From NCBI GenBank assembly GCA_046294815.1, contig JBKBOJ010000001.1, positions 62,001-126,000 of the forward strand: a stretch of 64,000 bases of DNA, in the 5' to 3' direction. The notes beneath the pieces are model-generated. The model worked only from the letters and a program-made list of their open reading frames with translations, did not search any database and was not told the origin of the DNA. The DNA is from Pelomonas sp046294815. Lineage in GTDB: Bacteria; Pseudomonadota; Gammaproteobacteria; Burkholderiales; Burkholderiaceae_C. Positions 7,850-16,623 of this stretch are shown piece after piece (within the stretch, counting starts at the first letter, position 1; the number at the start of each line of letters is the position of its first letter). Position numbers and translations under genes: made by a program.

Positions 7850-9601
7850 TTGATCCACGCCGCGTTCGACTTTCCCCGCCATCCGCTCGCAAGAGAGGAT
7901 GGCGAGCGGCTGCGCGGCGTCTGGCAGCAGCCACCCGCCCGCTGGCTGCGGGCCACGCGGCTTGCCGAGGTCCGCACCACCATCGCCGAGGCCGAGGACG
8001 CCGCGCGCGGTGGCGCCTGGGTGCTGGGCGGCCTGCGCTACGAGGCCGCTGCGGCCTTCGATGCGGCCCTGGTCACGCACGACGGCACGAAGCCGCTGGC
8101 GGAGTTCGCTGTCTACGACACGCCGCCCGAGGCCTGGGTCGACGCGGCGCCGGTCCACACCGGACTGCTCGACTGGCACGACCCGGCACCCGATGCGAGC
8201 CGCGCCATCGAGCGCATCCGCGACTACATCCGCAGCGGCGACTGCTACCAGGTCAACCTGACCACGCGGCTGCGCGCGACGGCCGACGGGCTGGACGCCG
8301 AGCGGCTGTTCCTGGCCCTGCACGCCAGCCAGCCCGGTGGCTTCAGCCTGTTCCTGCGCGAGGCGGGCGCGGCCAGCGTGTCGCCCGAGCTGTTCTTCGA
8401 CTGGCGGCCCGTGCCCAATGCCACCACCAGCTGGCTGCTGGCCGCCCAGCCCATGAAGGGCACGGCGCCGCGCGGCCGCGACCGCGTGGACGACGAGGCC
8501 GCGCAAGCGCACTTGCGCACCAGCGAGAAGGAGCGCGCCGAGAACCTGATGATCGTGGACCTGCTGCGCAACGACCTCAGCCGCGTCGCGCAGCTGGGCA
8601 CGGTGCGTGTGCCGCGGCTGTTCGAGCTGCATGCGCTGCCCACGGTCTGGCAGATGACGTCCACCGTGACGGCCGTCAGCCGTCCGGGCCTCGCCCTGGC
8701 GGAGGTGTTCGCGGCGCTGTTCCCCTGCGGCTCGGTGACCGGCGCGCCCAAGATTCGGGCCATGCAGATCATCCGCGAGCTCGAACCCGAGCCGCGCGGC
8801 TGGTACTGCGGCGCGCTGGGGCTGATCCAGCCAGGCGGCATCGCGACGTTCAACGTGCCCATCCGCACCGTCGAGTTCGACGCCGGGCAGCTCACCTGCG
8901 GCATAGGCAGCGCCATCACGCTGGACAGCCAGCCCGCCGCCGAGACGGCCGAATGGCGCGCCAAGGCGCGTTTCCTGGCGCGGGCCGAAGCGCCGCTGGA
9001 GGCGCTGGAGACCTTGCGCCTCGAAGCCGGCGTGGCGCTGCGCGGCGAGGCCCATCTGGCCCGCATGCAACGCACCGCGCGCCACTTTGGCCTGCGCTTC
9101 TCGATGACCGAGGCGCGTGCCTACCTAAAGGCCGTGCAGGCTGCCCAGCCCGCGGGCTGCTGGCGGCTGCGCCTGACCTGCGACGCCGGCGGCCGCCTGG
9201 CACACGCGCTGTTCCCCTTCACGCCCACGGCCGTGCCGGTGCGCCTCGCGCTGGCCGACCGCCCCATGCCTACCCGCGGCCCGCGCGCCGAGCTGCTGGC
9301 GCACAAGACCACGCGCCGCGAGCTGTACGCGCTGGACAAGCCGGCCGACGCTTTCGACCTGATCCTGTGGAACGAGGCCGGCGAGCTGACCGAATGCAGC
9401 TTCGGCAACCTGGCCGTGCAGCTCGACGGTCAGTGGCTGACGCCGTCGCTGGACTGCGGGCTGCTGCCCGGCGTGCTGCGCGCCGAGCTGCTGGCGCAGG
9501 GCCAAATCCGCGAGGCACGGCTGACGCGCGACGACCTGGGCCGCGCTCAGGGTCTGGCCTTCTTCAACAGCCTGCGTGGCTGGCTGCCGGCGATTTGGTG
9601 A
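7850..9601 (+). CDS. pabB: Aminodeoxychorismate synthase I / lyase fusion (PabB-PabC)
   Basis: The 583-residue protein joins two steps of para-aminobenzoate synthesis for folate. Residues about 100-370 are the chorismate-binding PabB domain, with SGDCYQVNLTTRL, ERAENLMIVDLLRNDLSRV and CGSVTGAPKIRAMQII. Residues about 375-583 are a class-IV aminotransferase-fold PabC lyase domain, with AHKTTRRELY carrying the candidate PLP Lys and NEAGELTECSFGNLAV. Such fusions are common in betaproteobacteria. The TTG start directly follows the orn stop and is the only early start keeping the N-terminal domain. The glutaminase partner (PabA) is not in the window. Confidence 0.92.
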   Translation: MIHAAFDFPRHPLAREDGERLRGVWQQPPARWLRATRLAEVRTTIAEAEDAARGGAWVLGGLRYEAAAAFDAALVTHDGTKPLAEFAVYDTPPEAWVDAAPVHTGLLDWHDPAPDASRAIERIRDYIRSGDCYQVNLTTRLRATADGLDAERLFLALHASQPGGFSLFLREAGAASVSPELFFDWRPVPNATTSWLLAAQPMKGTAPRGRDRVDDEAAQAHLRTSEKERAENLMIVDLLRNDLSRVAQLGTVRVPRLFELHALPTVWQMTSTVTAVSRPGLALAEVFAALFPCGSVTGAPKIRAMQIIRELEPEPRGWYCGALGLIQPGGIATFNVPIRTVEFDAGQLTCGIGSAITLDSQPAAETAEWRAKARFLARAEAPLEALETLRLEAGVALRGEAHLARMQRTARHFGLRFSMTEARAYLKAVQAAQPAGCWRLRLTCDAGGRLAHALFPFTPTAVPVRLALADRPMPTRGPRAELLAHKTTRRELYALDKPADAFDLILWNEAGELTECSFGNLAVQLDGQWLTPSLDCGLLPGVLRAELLAQGQIREARLTRDDLGRAQGLAFFNSLRGWLPAIW

Positions 9602-9625
9602 AAACCCTGTGAGCTGTGCTACAGT
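9595..9625 (+). promoter_or_regulatory. Candidate extended -10 promoter for the helicase leader
   Basis: TACAGT at 9620-9625 is preceded by TG at 9617-9618, giving an extended -10 (TGnTACAGT). A weak -35-like TTGGTG lies at 9595-9600, overlapping the end of pabBC. Transcription from here would give a leader of roughly 290 nt before the helicase ATG at 9922. This is inferred from sequence alone. Confidence 0.4.
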
Positions 9626-9635
9626 CGCGGCTTCG

Positions 9636-9652
9636 CCTGGGGTCACCCCAGG
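9636..9652 (+). repeat. Perfect hairpin in the helicase 5' leader
   Basis: CCTGGGG and CCCCAGG form a perfect 7-bp stem with a TCA loop, just after the candidate transcription start. There is no T-run after it, so a terminator is unlikely. The remaining leader to 9921, part of a 320-bp stretch without a gene, shows no ORF or riboswitch I recognise. A leader this long before an RNA helicase suggests regulation through RNA structure, possibly by cold or by the helicase itself. Confidence 0.5.
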
Positions 9653-9921
9653 TGTTCCACGTCTCCTCTGACCTCGTTCGATCCATCGCACTCACGCGGG
9701 CATCGGACGCCGAACACGGATCGGTCGGCGGCGATGAAGCCGTCGCTTTGACTGATTGTTCCTCCGCGCCGCACCCGGGCTGAAGTAATTGCCCGAGCCG
9801 CACGACGCGAGCTGATCTCTCTCCCAGCGACTTGTGTGTGATTCCGAAGGGCTACTGAACGCCCCTCGGCGCTGTGCGTTTGCTTTCGCGCGGCGTGACG
9901 AATGATTGAAAGAACGAACGA

Positions 9922-11511
<1,590 letters not shown>

Positions 11512-11517
11512 TCGCCG

Positions 11518-11736
11518 ATGGATCGCGTGCAGTGGCACGCGATGATTCCAGCCGATCTCGACGCCGTACTGGCGCTGCAACAGCGCTGCTACGGCGTCGG
11601 CTTTTTCGAGCGTCGCGAAGCCTTTGCCGCCGAGCTGGCCGCAAGCGACGGCCTGGGCTGCTGCTGGCTGGCGCGCCGTGACGGCAGCCGCGCGCTGCGC
11701 CTGCTGCGCATGGGCGGGGTGGCCGTGCAGGCATAG
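11518..11736 (+). pseudogene. N-terminal fragment resembling a GNAT acetyltransferase
   Basis: The 72-residue frame begins 6 bp after the helicase stop. Residues 1-50 (AMIPADLDAVLALQQRCYG and the Glu/Ala helix that follows) resemble the alpha1-alpha2 start of GNAT acetyltransferases. The acetyl-CoA-binding motif A (RGxGxG/A) is absent, and the frame stops after LRMGGVAVQA. No continuation is found in other frames up to 11836. A decayed remnant is most likely; a real small protein cannot be excluded. Confidence 0.4.
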
Positions 11737-11837
11737 GCGCCTTGCTGGCAGCGCCGGGGCTGTGCCGAGCTGGAGGCACCGAGCGCTGCGCCGCGCAGCA
11801 AGCTCGCCAGCTTCAGGCCCGAGGCGCGCTTGCTGGT

Positions 11838-12845
11838 TCAGTCGCTGAGATAGGGCTTGAGCCAGCGCAGCTGCGGCTTGTCACGGCCCTCAGCGCTGGG
11901 TTCCAGCGACAGGAAGTAGTCGCCCCAGGTCGGGCCGCCGGCCCACCACAGCCAGCCGGTCCAGACGTCGGCGTTGGCCTTCAGGTGCTCCAGCGCACCA
12001 CGCACGGCCTGCTCGCAGACCGCGTTGGCGCCGCCCCCCAGCTCGCCCAGCAGCGCGCGGCGCTTGTGCTGGCGCAGCCACTGCGTGAAGCGCCGCAGCC
12101 GCTCGACGCCTATGGTTGGGTTGACGCATTCGGCATGCGTGCCCGAGCCGTCCTTGTCGAAGTATTGGTGCACCTCGAACACCATGTGATCCAGGGGGTC
12201 GCGGACGCGGCCCATGACCTCGGCGTTGGGCGTGCCGTACCAGGTGCTCTCGAACCAGCTCCACGCCCCGCTGTAGCCGTTGCCGGGCAGCGTGATGAGG
12301 TTTTTCGCGCCGGTCTGGCGGATGGCGTCGATGGCAGCCTGCGCGGCCTCCGCCCAGGTTTCCGTGGGCATCTCGCGCGGTTCGTTGACGAGGCCGAACT
12401 GCACCTTGGGGTTGTCCTTGAAGGCGAGCGCCAGTCGGCGCCAGAAGTCGGCGAAGGCGGCATGCGGCACCTCGGGTTTGCCGACATGGTGGCCGCGGTA
12501 GGCCGCGTAGTTGTGCGGGTCCAGCAGCACATGCAGGCCGCGCGCCGTGGTGCCGTCGACGAACTCGCGCAGCCGGCCCAGTTCGGCCGGGTCCAGCTCG
12601 CCCATCAGCGCGGGCTGCAGCCGCTCCCAGCGAAAGGCGATGCGCATCAGGTTCATGCCCTGGGCCTGGTAGTAGGCCGTGCTGGCGACGCTGGGGTAGA
12701 CGTAGTCCTTGCCGTAGACGCCGGGGAAGGGCAGCTTCTCGCCCCACTCGGCGCCGGACAGGCTGATGCCGCGCCACTGCAGCGGCGGCGTGGCGTGCGC
12801 CGACAGCGCGGTGGCCAGCAGAGCGGCGCGCACGATGCTCTTCAT
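11838..12845 (-). CDS. GH5 endo-glycanase (cellulase-like)
   Basis: The 335-residue secreted glycoside hydrolase has a short signal peptide (to about SAHA, residue 17). The GH5 core has the acid/base Glu155 in LVNEPRE and the nucleophile Glu268 in LGELGG, plus LDPHNYAAY and FEVHQYFD. The start of the mature chain (GISLSGAEWGE...LPFPGVYGKDYVYP) resembles the endo-beta-1,4-glucanase group of GH5. In this locus it probably cuts beta-1,4 bonds of glucan or glucomannan. It is the last gene of a minus-strand operon: esterase, isomerase, GH5. Confidence 0.88.
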   Translation of the reverse strand: MKSIVRAALLATALSAHATPPLQWRGISLSGAEWGEKLPFPGVYGKDYVYPSVASTAYYQAQGMNLMRIAFRWERLQPALMGELDPAELGRLREFVDGTTARGLHVLLDPHNYAAYRGHHVGKPEVPHAAFADFWRRLALAFKDNPKVQFGLVNEPREMPTETWAEAAQAAIDAIRQTGAKNLITLPGNGYSGAWSWFESTWYGTPNAEVMGRVRDPLDHMVFEVHQYFDKDGSGTHAECVNPTIGVERLRRFTQWLRQHKRRALLGELGGGANAVCEQAVRGALEHLKANADVWTGWLWWAGGPTWGDYFLSLEPSAEGRDKPQLRWLKPYLSD

Positions 12846-12861
12846 GTTGTCGTCTCCATCG

Positions 12862-14070
12862 TTATCTGGCGGGCGGCTGGACCCGCAGCGCGGCCAGCAC
12901 GTCCTGGCAGGCACCCATGGTGTGGTAGTCGGTCTTGCCGGCGGGGCTCTTCTCGTCGGTGAGCTTGCGGTTGTCGTTGCTGAGGATGCGGTACCAGGCG
13001 CCGTGCGTGTGGTCGACGAAGTGCTGCCAGGCATAGGCCCAGATACGGTCGTACCACTGCCAGTAGGCGTCGTCGCCGGTGCGCACCGCGAGCCAGGCAG
13101 CGGCGGCCAGGCTCTCGGCCTGGACCCAGAAGTACTTGTCGGCGTCGCAGACCGTGCCATCAGGTGCGAAGCCGTAGACCAGGCCGCCGTGCGTGGCGTC
13201 CCAGCCGCGCTGCATCGCGGTGTCGAAGAAGTGGCGGGCGGTGGGCAGCAGCCAGCCGGGTGCGGCATCACCCAGGCGGCGCTCCAGCATCAGCAGCAGC
13301 TTGGCCCATTCGGTGAGGTGGCCGGTCTGGAAGCCCCAGGGGCGAAAAATGTTGGTCTTGTCGCCGCGGTTGTAGTCCCAGTCGGGCGTCCAGTCGGGCT
13401 TGTAGTGCTCCCAGACCAGGCCGCCGGCGAGCTTGGCCTGGCGCTGCGCGATGGCGGTCGCCAACGTCAGCGCACGCTCCAGGTAGCGGGTCTCACCGCT
13501 GGCCGCATGGGCGGCGAGCATGGCCTCGCAGGCGTGCATGTTGGCGTTCTGGCCGCGGTAGGGGCTCAAGCGCCAGTCGGGCGTGGCCTCGTCGGCGTAC
13601 AGGCCGTGGGCGGGCTCCCAGAAGCGCTGCTCCATCAGCGCCCAGGTGGCGGCGATGCCTTCGCGCGCGCTGGGCACGCCGGCTTGCGCCGCATGGGCGT
13701 TGGCCAGCAGCACAAAGGCCAGGCCATAACAGTGGTGGGTGCCGTCGGTGACACGCGCCCGGCCGTCATGCCAGTCCAGCACCCAGGCATAGCCCCCTTG
13801 CGGCTGGGCATGGGCCGTGTTGACGAAGGCCAACGCATGGGCCACGTCGGCGGTCGAGCCGCCGAACCAGCGCCAGGCCAGCGCATGGTTGAACACGAAG
13901 CGCGTGCTGCTGACGAGATGCCGGGTGCGGCGATCGTAGACCGTGCCGTCGTCCTTGAAGAACTGGAAGCAGCCGCCGCTCGCGTCCATCACGCGCGGCG
14001 CATAGAAGGCCAGCGTGTGGCGCATGTGGGCCCACAGCGCCTCGGGGCGGCGCATGTCTGGCATGTTCAT
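12862..14070 (-). CDS. AGE-family sugar isomerase (probable mannose isomerase)
   Basis: The 402-residue product matches the N-acylglucosamine 2-epimerase superfamily, an (alpha/alpha)6 barrel. Visible blocks include THHCYGLAFVLLA, PYRGQNANMHACEAMLAA, WGFQTGHLTEWAKLL, KYFWVQAESLAAA and KTDYHTMGACQD, with His residues at the usual catalytic places. Members interconvert mannose and fructose or glucose epimers. A mannosidase and a fructokinase in the same locus favour D-mannose isomerase activity. A cellobiose 2-epimerase remains possible. The ATG overlaps the esterase stop by 4 bp. No signal peptide is present, so it is cytoplasmic. Confidence 0.85.
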   Translation of the reverse strand: MNMPDMRRPEALWAHMRHTLAFYAPRVMDASGGCFQFFKDDGTVYDRRTRHLVSSTRFVFNHALAWRWFGGSTADVAHALAFVNTAHAQPQGGYAWVLDWHDGRARVTDGTHHCYGLAFVLLANAHAAQAGVPSAREGIAATWALMEQRFWEPAHGLYADEATPDWRLSPYRGQNANMHACEAMLAAHAASGETRYLERALTLATAIAQRQAKLAGGLVWEHYKPDWTPDWDYNRGDKTNIFRPWGFQTGHLTEWAKLLLMLERRLGDAAPGWLLPTARHFFDTAMQRGWDATHGGLVYGFAPDGTVCDADKYFWVQAESLAAAAWLAVRTGDDAYWQWYDRIWAYAWQHFVDHTHGAWYRILSNDNRKLTDEKSPAGKTDYHTMGACQDVLAALRVQPPAR

Positions 14071-16235
14071 GGCAGTACCTCGGTTTGCAGGAAGGCGGTC
14101 AGCTCGTCGGCCATTTGCGCATGCACGTCGATGCGCGGATGCGCCCAGGCGAAGGCCCGGAAGCGGTAGCTCCACACCCGCTCATCGCCCTCGGCGCGCA
14201 GCGTCTGCAGCGCCTGCTGCACGGCGTGCGGGATGGCGGGCTGCTCTTGCGGCGCGGACATGCCGCCCATCAGCAGCACGATCTTGGCGTGCGGGTAGCG
14301 GCCGCGCAGCTGGCGCACGAAGGCCAGGTAGCGCGCGCCGAAGTCCCGCGCGATGGACTGGCCCTTGGACGCCGGATAGCCGTGGTCGTTCTGGCCCAGG
14401 TTCAGCAGCACCACGTCGGGCGCGGGCGATTCGGGCGGTGCGGGGGGCGCGTCCTTGCGCGGCGCGACGCGGTCCCAGACCTCGGGCATCAACAGGTCGT
14501 GCCAGGTGGCCGTGATGCCGATGCCGCTGACGGCAATGCCGAGGTAGTCCGCCCCCAGCCGCGTGGCCGTCACGGCGCTGTAGGCGCGGGTGCCGTCGTG
14601 GAAGTAGAGGTCGTCGTACTGGTCGGCGCCCTCGTCGCCGTTGCAGGCGCCGGCGGTGATGGAGTCGCCGAAGAAGGCCAGGCGCAGCGGGCGTGCGGGC
14701 GGCGGGGCCAGCAGCCGGCCGCCGTCGGCCAGGCGCAGGCCCAGCAGGCTGACCTCGGCCATGGAACCCTCCGTGCGCTTGACCAGCCGCAGCGTGTGCT
14801 CGCCATCATCGAGCGGCTCGCGCAAGCGCCAGGTGCTGGCGCCGTTGCCCGGCACGGCCAGCGGCAGCACGCGGCCGTCGATCTCGACGCTGAAGTGGCT
14901 GGTGCCCCAATGCGTGGACGAAAAGGCCAGGCTCAGCGTGCGGCCGCTGAAGCGGGCGCGCAGTTCGCTGCCGCTCCAGGCCAGCAGCTTGCTGCCCGGC
15001 AGCGGGCCGGCGCCGATGCGGCCCACCCAGAGCAGCTGCGGCGCGTCGGCCGGGATCAAGCCCGGGGGGCTGTCGTGCGCTTCGCGCTCGAAGGCACTGC
15101 TGCGCAGTGCGGCGGGATACATGCCGGCGGACATCACCGCCAGCAGGCCGGCCGGCCGGCCGCTGCCGGCCCAGGCGTCGCGCTTCATGCGCAGCTGCAG
15201 CAGGTGGGCGGTGGGCTCGAGCTTGCGGCCCACCACGGCGTAGCGCCAGCCCAGGTATCCACGGCGCTCTGGCACATGGCCTTGCAGCGTGATCCAGGGG
15301 CCGTCGTCGACGCGGGCCTCCAGGTTGCGGTAGTGCTCGCTCTCGGCGTGGAAGACGGCGATCTCGCTGCCCCAGACCAGGAAGCGCGCCTCGGCGTCAT
15401 CGGTCGTGGCGACCCAGCCGGGCTGCTGGCCGGGCCACTCCGGGTGCACCTCGCCACCGCGTGCGAAGCCGCGGCTCTGGTAGGGCTTGAGCGCGTCATT
15501 CATCAGCAGCCGCGTGAACTCATGCGCGCGGCCGTGCAGCGGCGCGGGCAAGGGCGTCGTGCTCGCGGGGCTGTTGGCAGCGGCGCGCAGCGTTTCGAGC
15601 AAGGCCTGCGCGATGCGTTGGTGGCCCAGACCGTTGGGATGCACCGGTTCGTCGTACAGCGCTGCCCAGCGGTCGGTGCCGGCGGCAACGCGCGCCTGCA
15701 TCCAGGCGCCGAAGTCCAGCGCCGTCAGGCCGTAGTGGCGCGCCAGCCGCAGTTGCAAGTCGGTCGCGTCGCGCGCTTGGTTGCCTTGTTGCGTGAGGCT
15801 CAGCACGACGACGGCCGGCGGCTTGGCCGCCGTCAGCAGCCGGCGCAACAGGGCTTCGTAGCTGCTGCCGCGGACGACCGGATCCAGCCACTGGTCGTTG
15901 ACGCCGAACTCGACGACGACCAGGTCGGGCGCGGCGTCCAGGACCTGGGCCTGCAGCCGGTGCACGGCGGTGGCCGAGTCGGTGCCGCTGAGGCCGGCGT
16001 TGACCAGCTTGACGCGCGGCCCCAGTGCCTGGGCCAGCCGGGCGGCCCAGCCTTGCTCGCGCGGCGGCTGCGCCGCGTAGCCGGTCGTGATGGAGCCGCC
16101 CAGGGTGGCCAGCGTGATGGGTTCTCCGGCGTCCAGCTTCTTCATGACGGCCTGCAGGCGCGCGTCCGCGGCGTGCGCCGTGGCGGCCAGGGTCAGGGTT
16201 GCGGCCAAGGCCAGTCCTTTCATCCAGTGCCTCAT
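14067..16235 (-). CDS. Secreted protein with two SGNH esterase domains
   Basis: The 722-residue product has a signal peptide (to about HAADA, residue 24) and two separate SGNH hydrolase domains. The first (about 35-215) has GGSIT with Ser48, VNAGLSG, EFGVND and HPNGLGH. A linker of mostly beta character follows. A beta-sandwich (about 400-515) then precedes the second SGNH domain (about 517-722) with GDSIT (Ser525), LNLGQNDHG and a late HPRIDVHA. The sandwich-plus-SGNH order of the second half is that of carbohydrate esterase family 2 acetylesterases. Removal of acetyl groups from glucomannan fits the neighbours. It is the first gene of a three-gene operon. Confidence 0.82.
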   Translation of the reverse strand: MRHWMKGLALAATLTLAATAHAADARLQAVMKKLDAGEPITLATLGGSITTGYAAQPPREQGWAARLAQALGPRVKLVNAGLSGTDSATAVHRLQAQVLDAAPDLVVVEFGVNDQWLDPVVRGSSYEALLRRLLTAAKPPAVVVLSLTQQGNQARDATDLQLRLARHYGLTALDFGAWMQARVAAGTDRWAALYDEPVHPNGLGHQRIAQALLETLRAAANSPASTTPLPAPLHGRAHEFTRLLMNDALKPYQSRGFARGGEVHPEWPGQQPGWVATTDDAEARFLVWGSEIAVFHAESEHYRNLEARVDDGPWITLQGHVPERRGYLGWRYAVVGRKLEPTAHLLQLRMKRDAWAGSGRPAGLLAVMSAGMYPAALRSSAFEREAHDSPPGLIPADAPQLLWVGRIGAGPLPGSKLLAWSGSELRARFSGRTLSLAFSSTHWGTSHFSVEIDGRVLPLAVPGNGASTWRLREPLDDGEHTLRLVKRTEGSMAEVSLLGLRLADGGRLLAPPPARPLRLAFFGDSITAGACNGDEGADQYDDLYFHDGTRAYSAVTATRLGADYLGIAVSGIGITATWHDLLMPEVWDRVAPRKDAPPAPPESPAPDVVLLNLGQNDHGYPASKGQSIARDFGARYLAFVRQLRGRYPHAKIVLLMGGMSAPQEQPAIPHAVQQALQTLRAEGDERVWSYRFRAFAWAHPRIDVHAQMADELTAFLQTEVLP

Positions 16236-16353
16236 GCGGTGACAGCCCTTCGTTCGATCAATTTCCGGCCCTGGCGGCGCGTGGTCGCCTGGGGTCTTCC
16301 CGCGGGGTGCGATACAGCACCGGCTGGCGCACCTGCTCTGATCGCAGCCCGGC

Positions 16354-16398
16354 GCAAATGTTTACTAAACGACAAATATTATGCGGTGAACATTTGCG
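16354..16398 (-). promoter_or_regulatory. LacI-type operator and promoter of the esterase operon
   Basis: On the minus strand TTCACC (plus positions 16385-16390) and TAGTAA (16362-16367) are 17 bp apart and make a plausible sigma-70 promoter. The perfect palindrome GTTTACTAAAC (16360-16370) covers the -10. GCAAATGTTTAC (16354-16365) and GTGAACATTTGC (16386-16397) form a wider inverted repeat with one mismatch. The same arrangement recurs before the fructokinase gene. The whole gap 16236-16623 has no other gene. CTGTTTAG at 16487-16494 may be a half-site for the divergent mannosidase. Confidence 0.65.
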
Positions 16399-16623
16399 GC
16401 GTCGCCGCTGCTAATGGGTGCAAAACATCGGGAAATTCCCGGAGTGCAGCACATGACCGAGAGAAACAGAATGCGCAACAAATTACTGTTTAGTTTTGCC
16501 TGCAGCGGGGCTGGAGACGGCCCTGCGGCGCCTTGCGGCGTGGGTGAGAGGCGGTGCTTGCGCCGTGTTTCCTGTTGCCGCAGGCCTTCAACGCCCAATT
16601 CCCACGTGAGCCCTGAACGACTG

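Noticed and set aside
14085..16493. Very long open frame antisense to the esterase gene
   Set aside because: It is rich in Arg/Gln/Ala/His without domains and mirrors the codon bias of the real gene on the other strand. Similar shadows lie opposite the TonB receptor (19294-22044) and the SMC gene (39450-42440).
16414..16623. N-terminal extension of the beta-mannosidase from an ATG at 16414
   Set aside because: The 70 extra residues have no family similarity and no signal peptide, and they run through the probable regulatory region.
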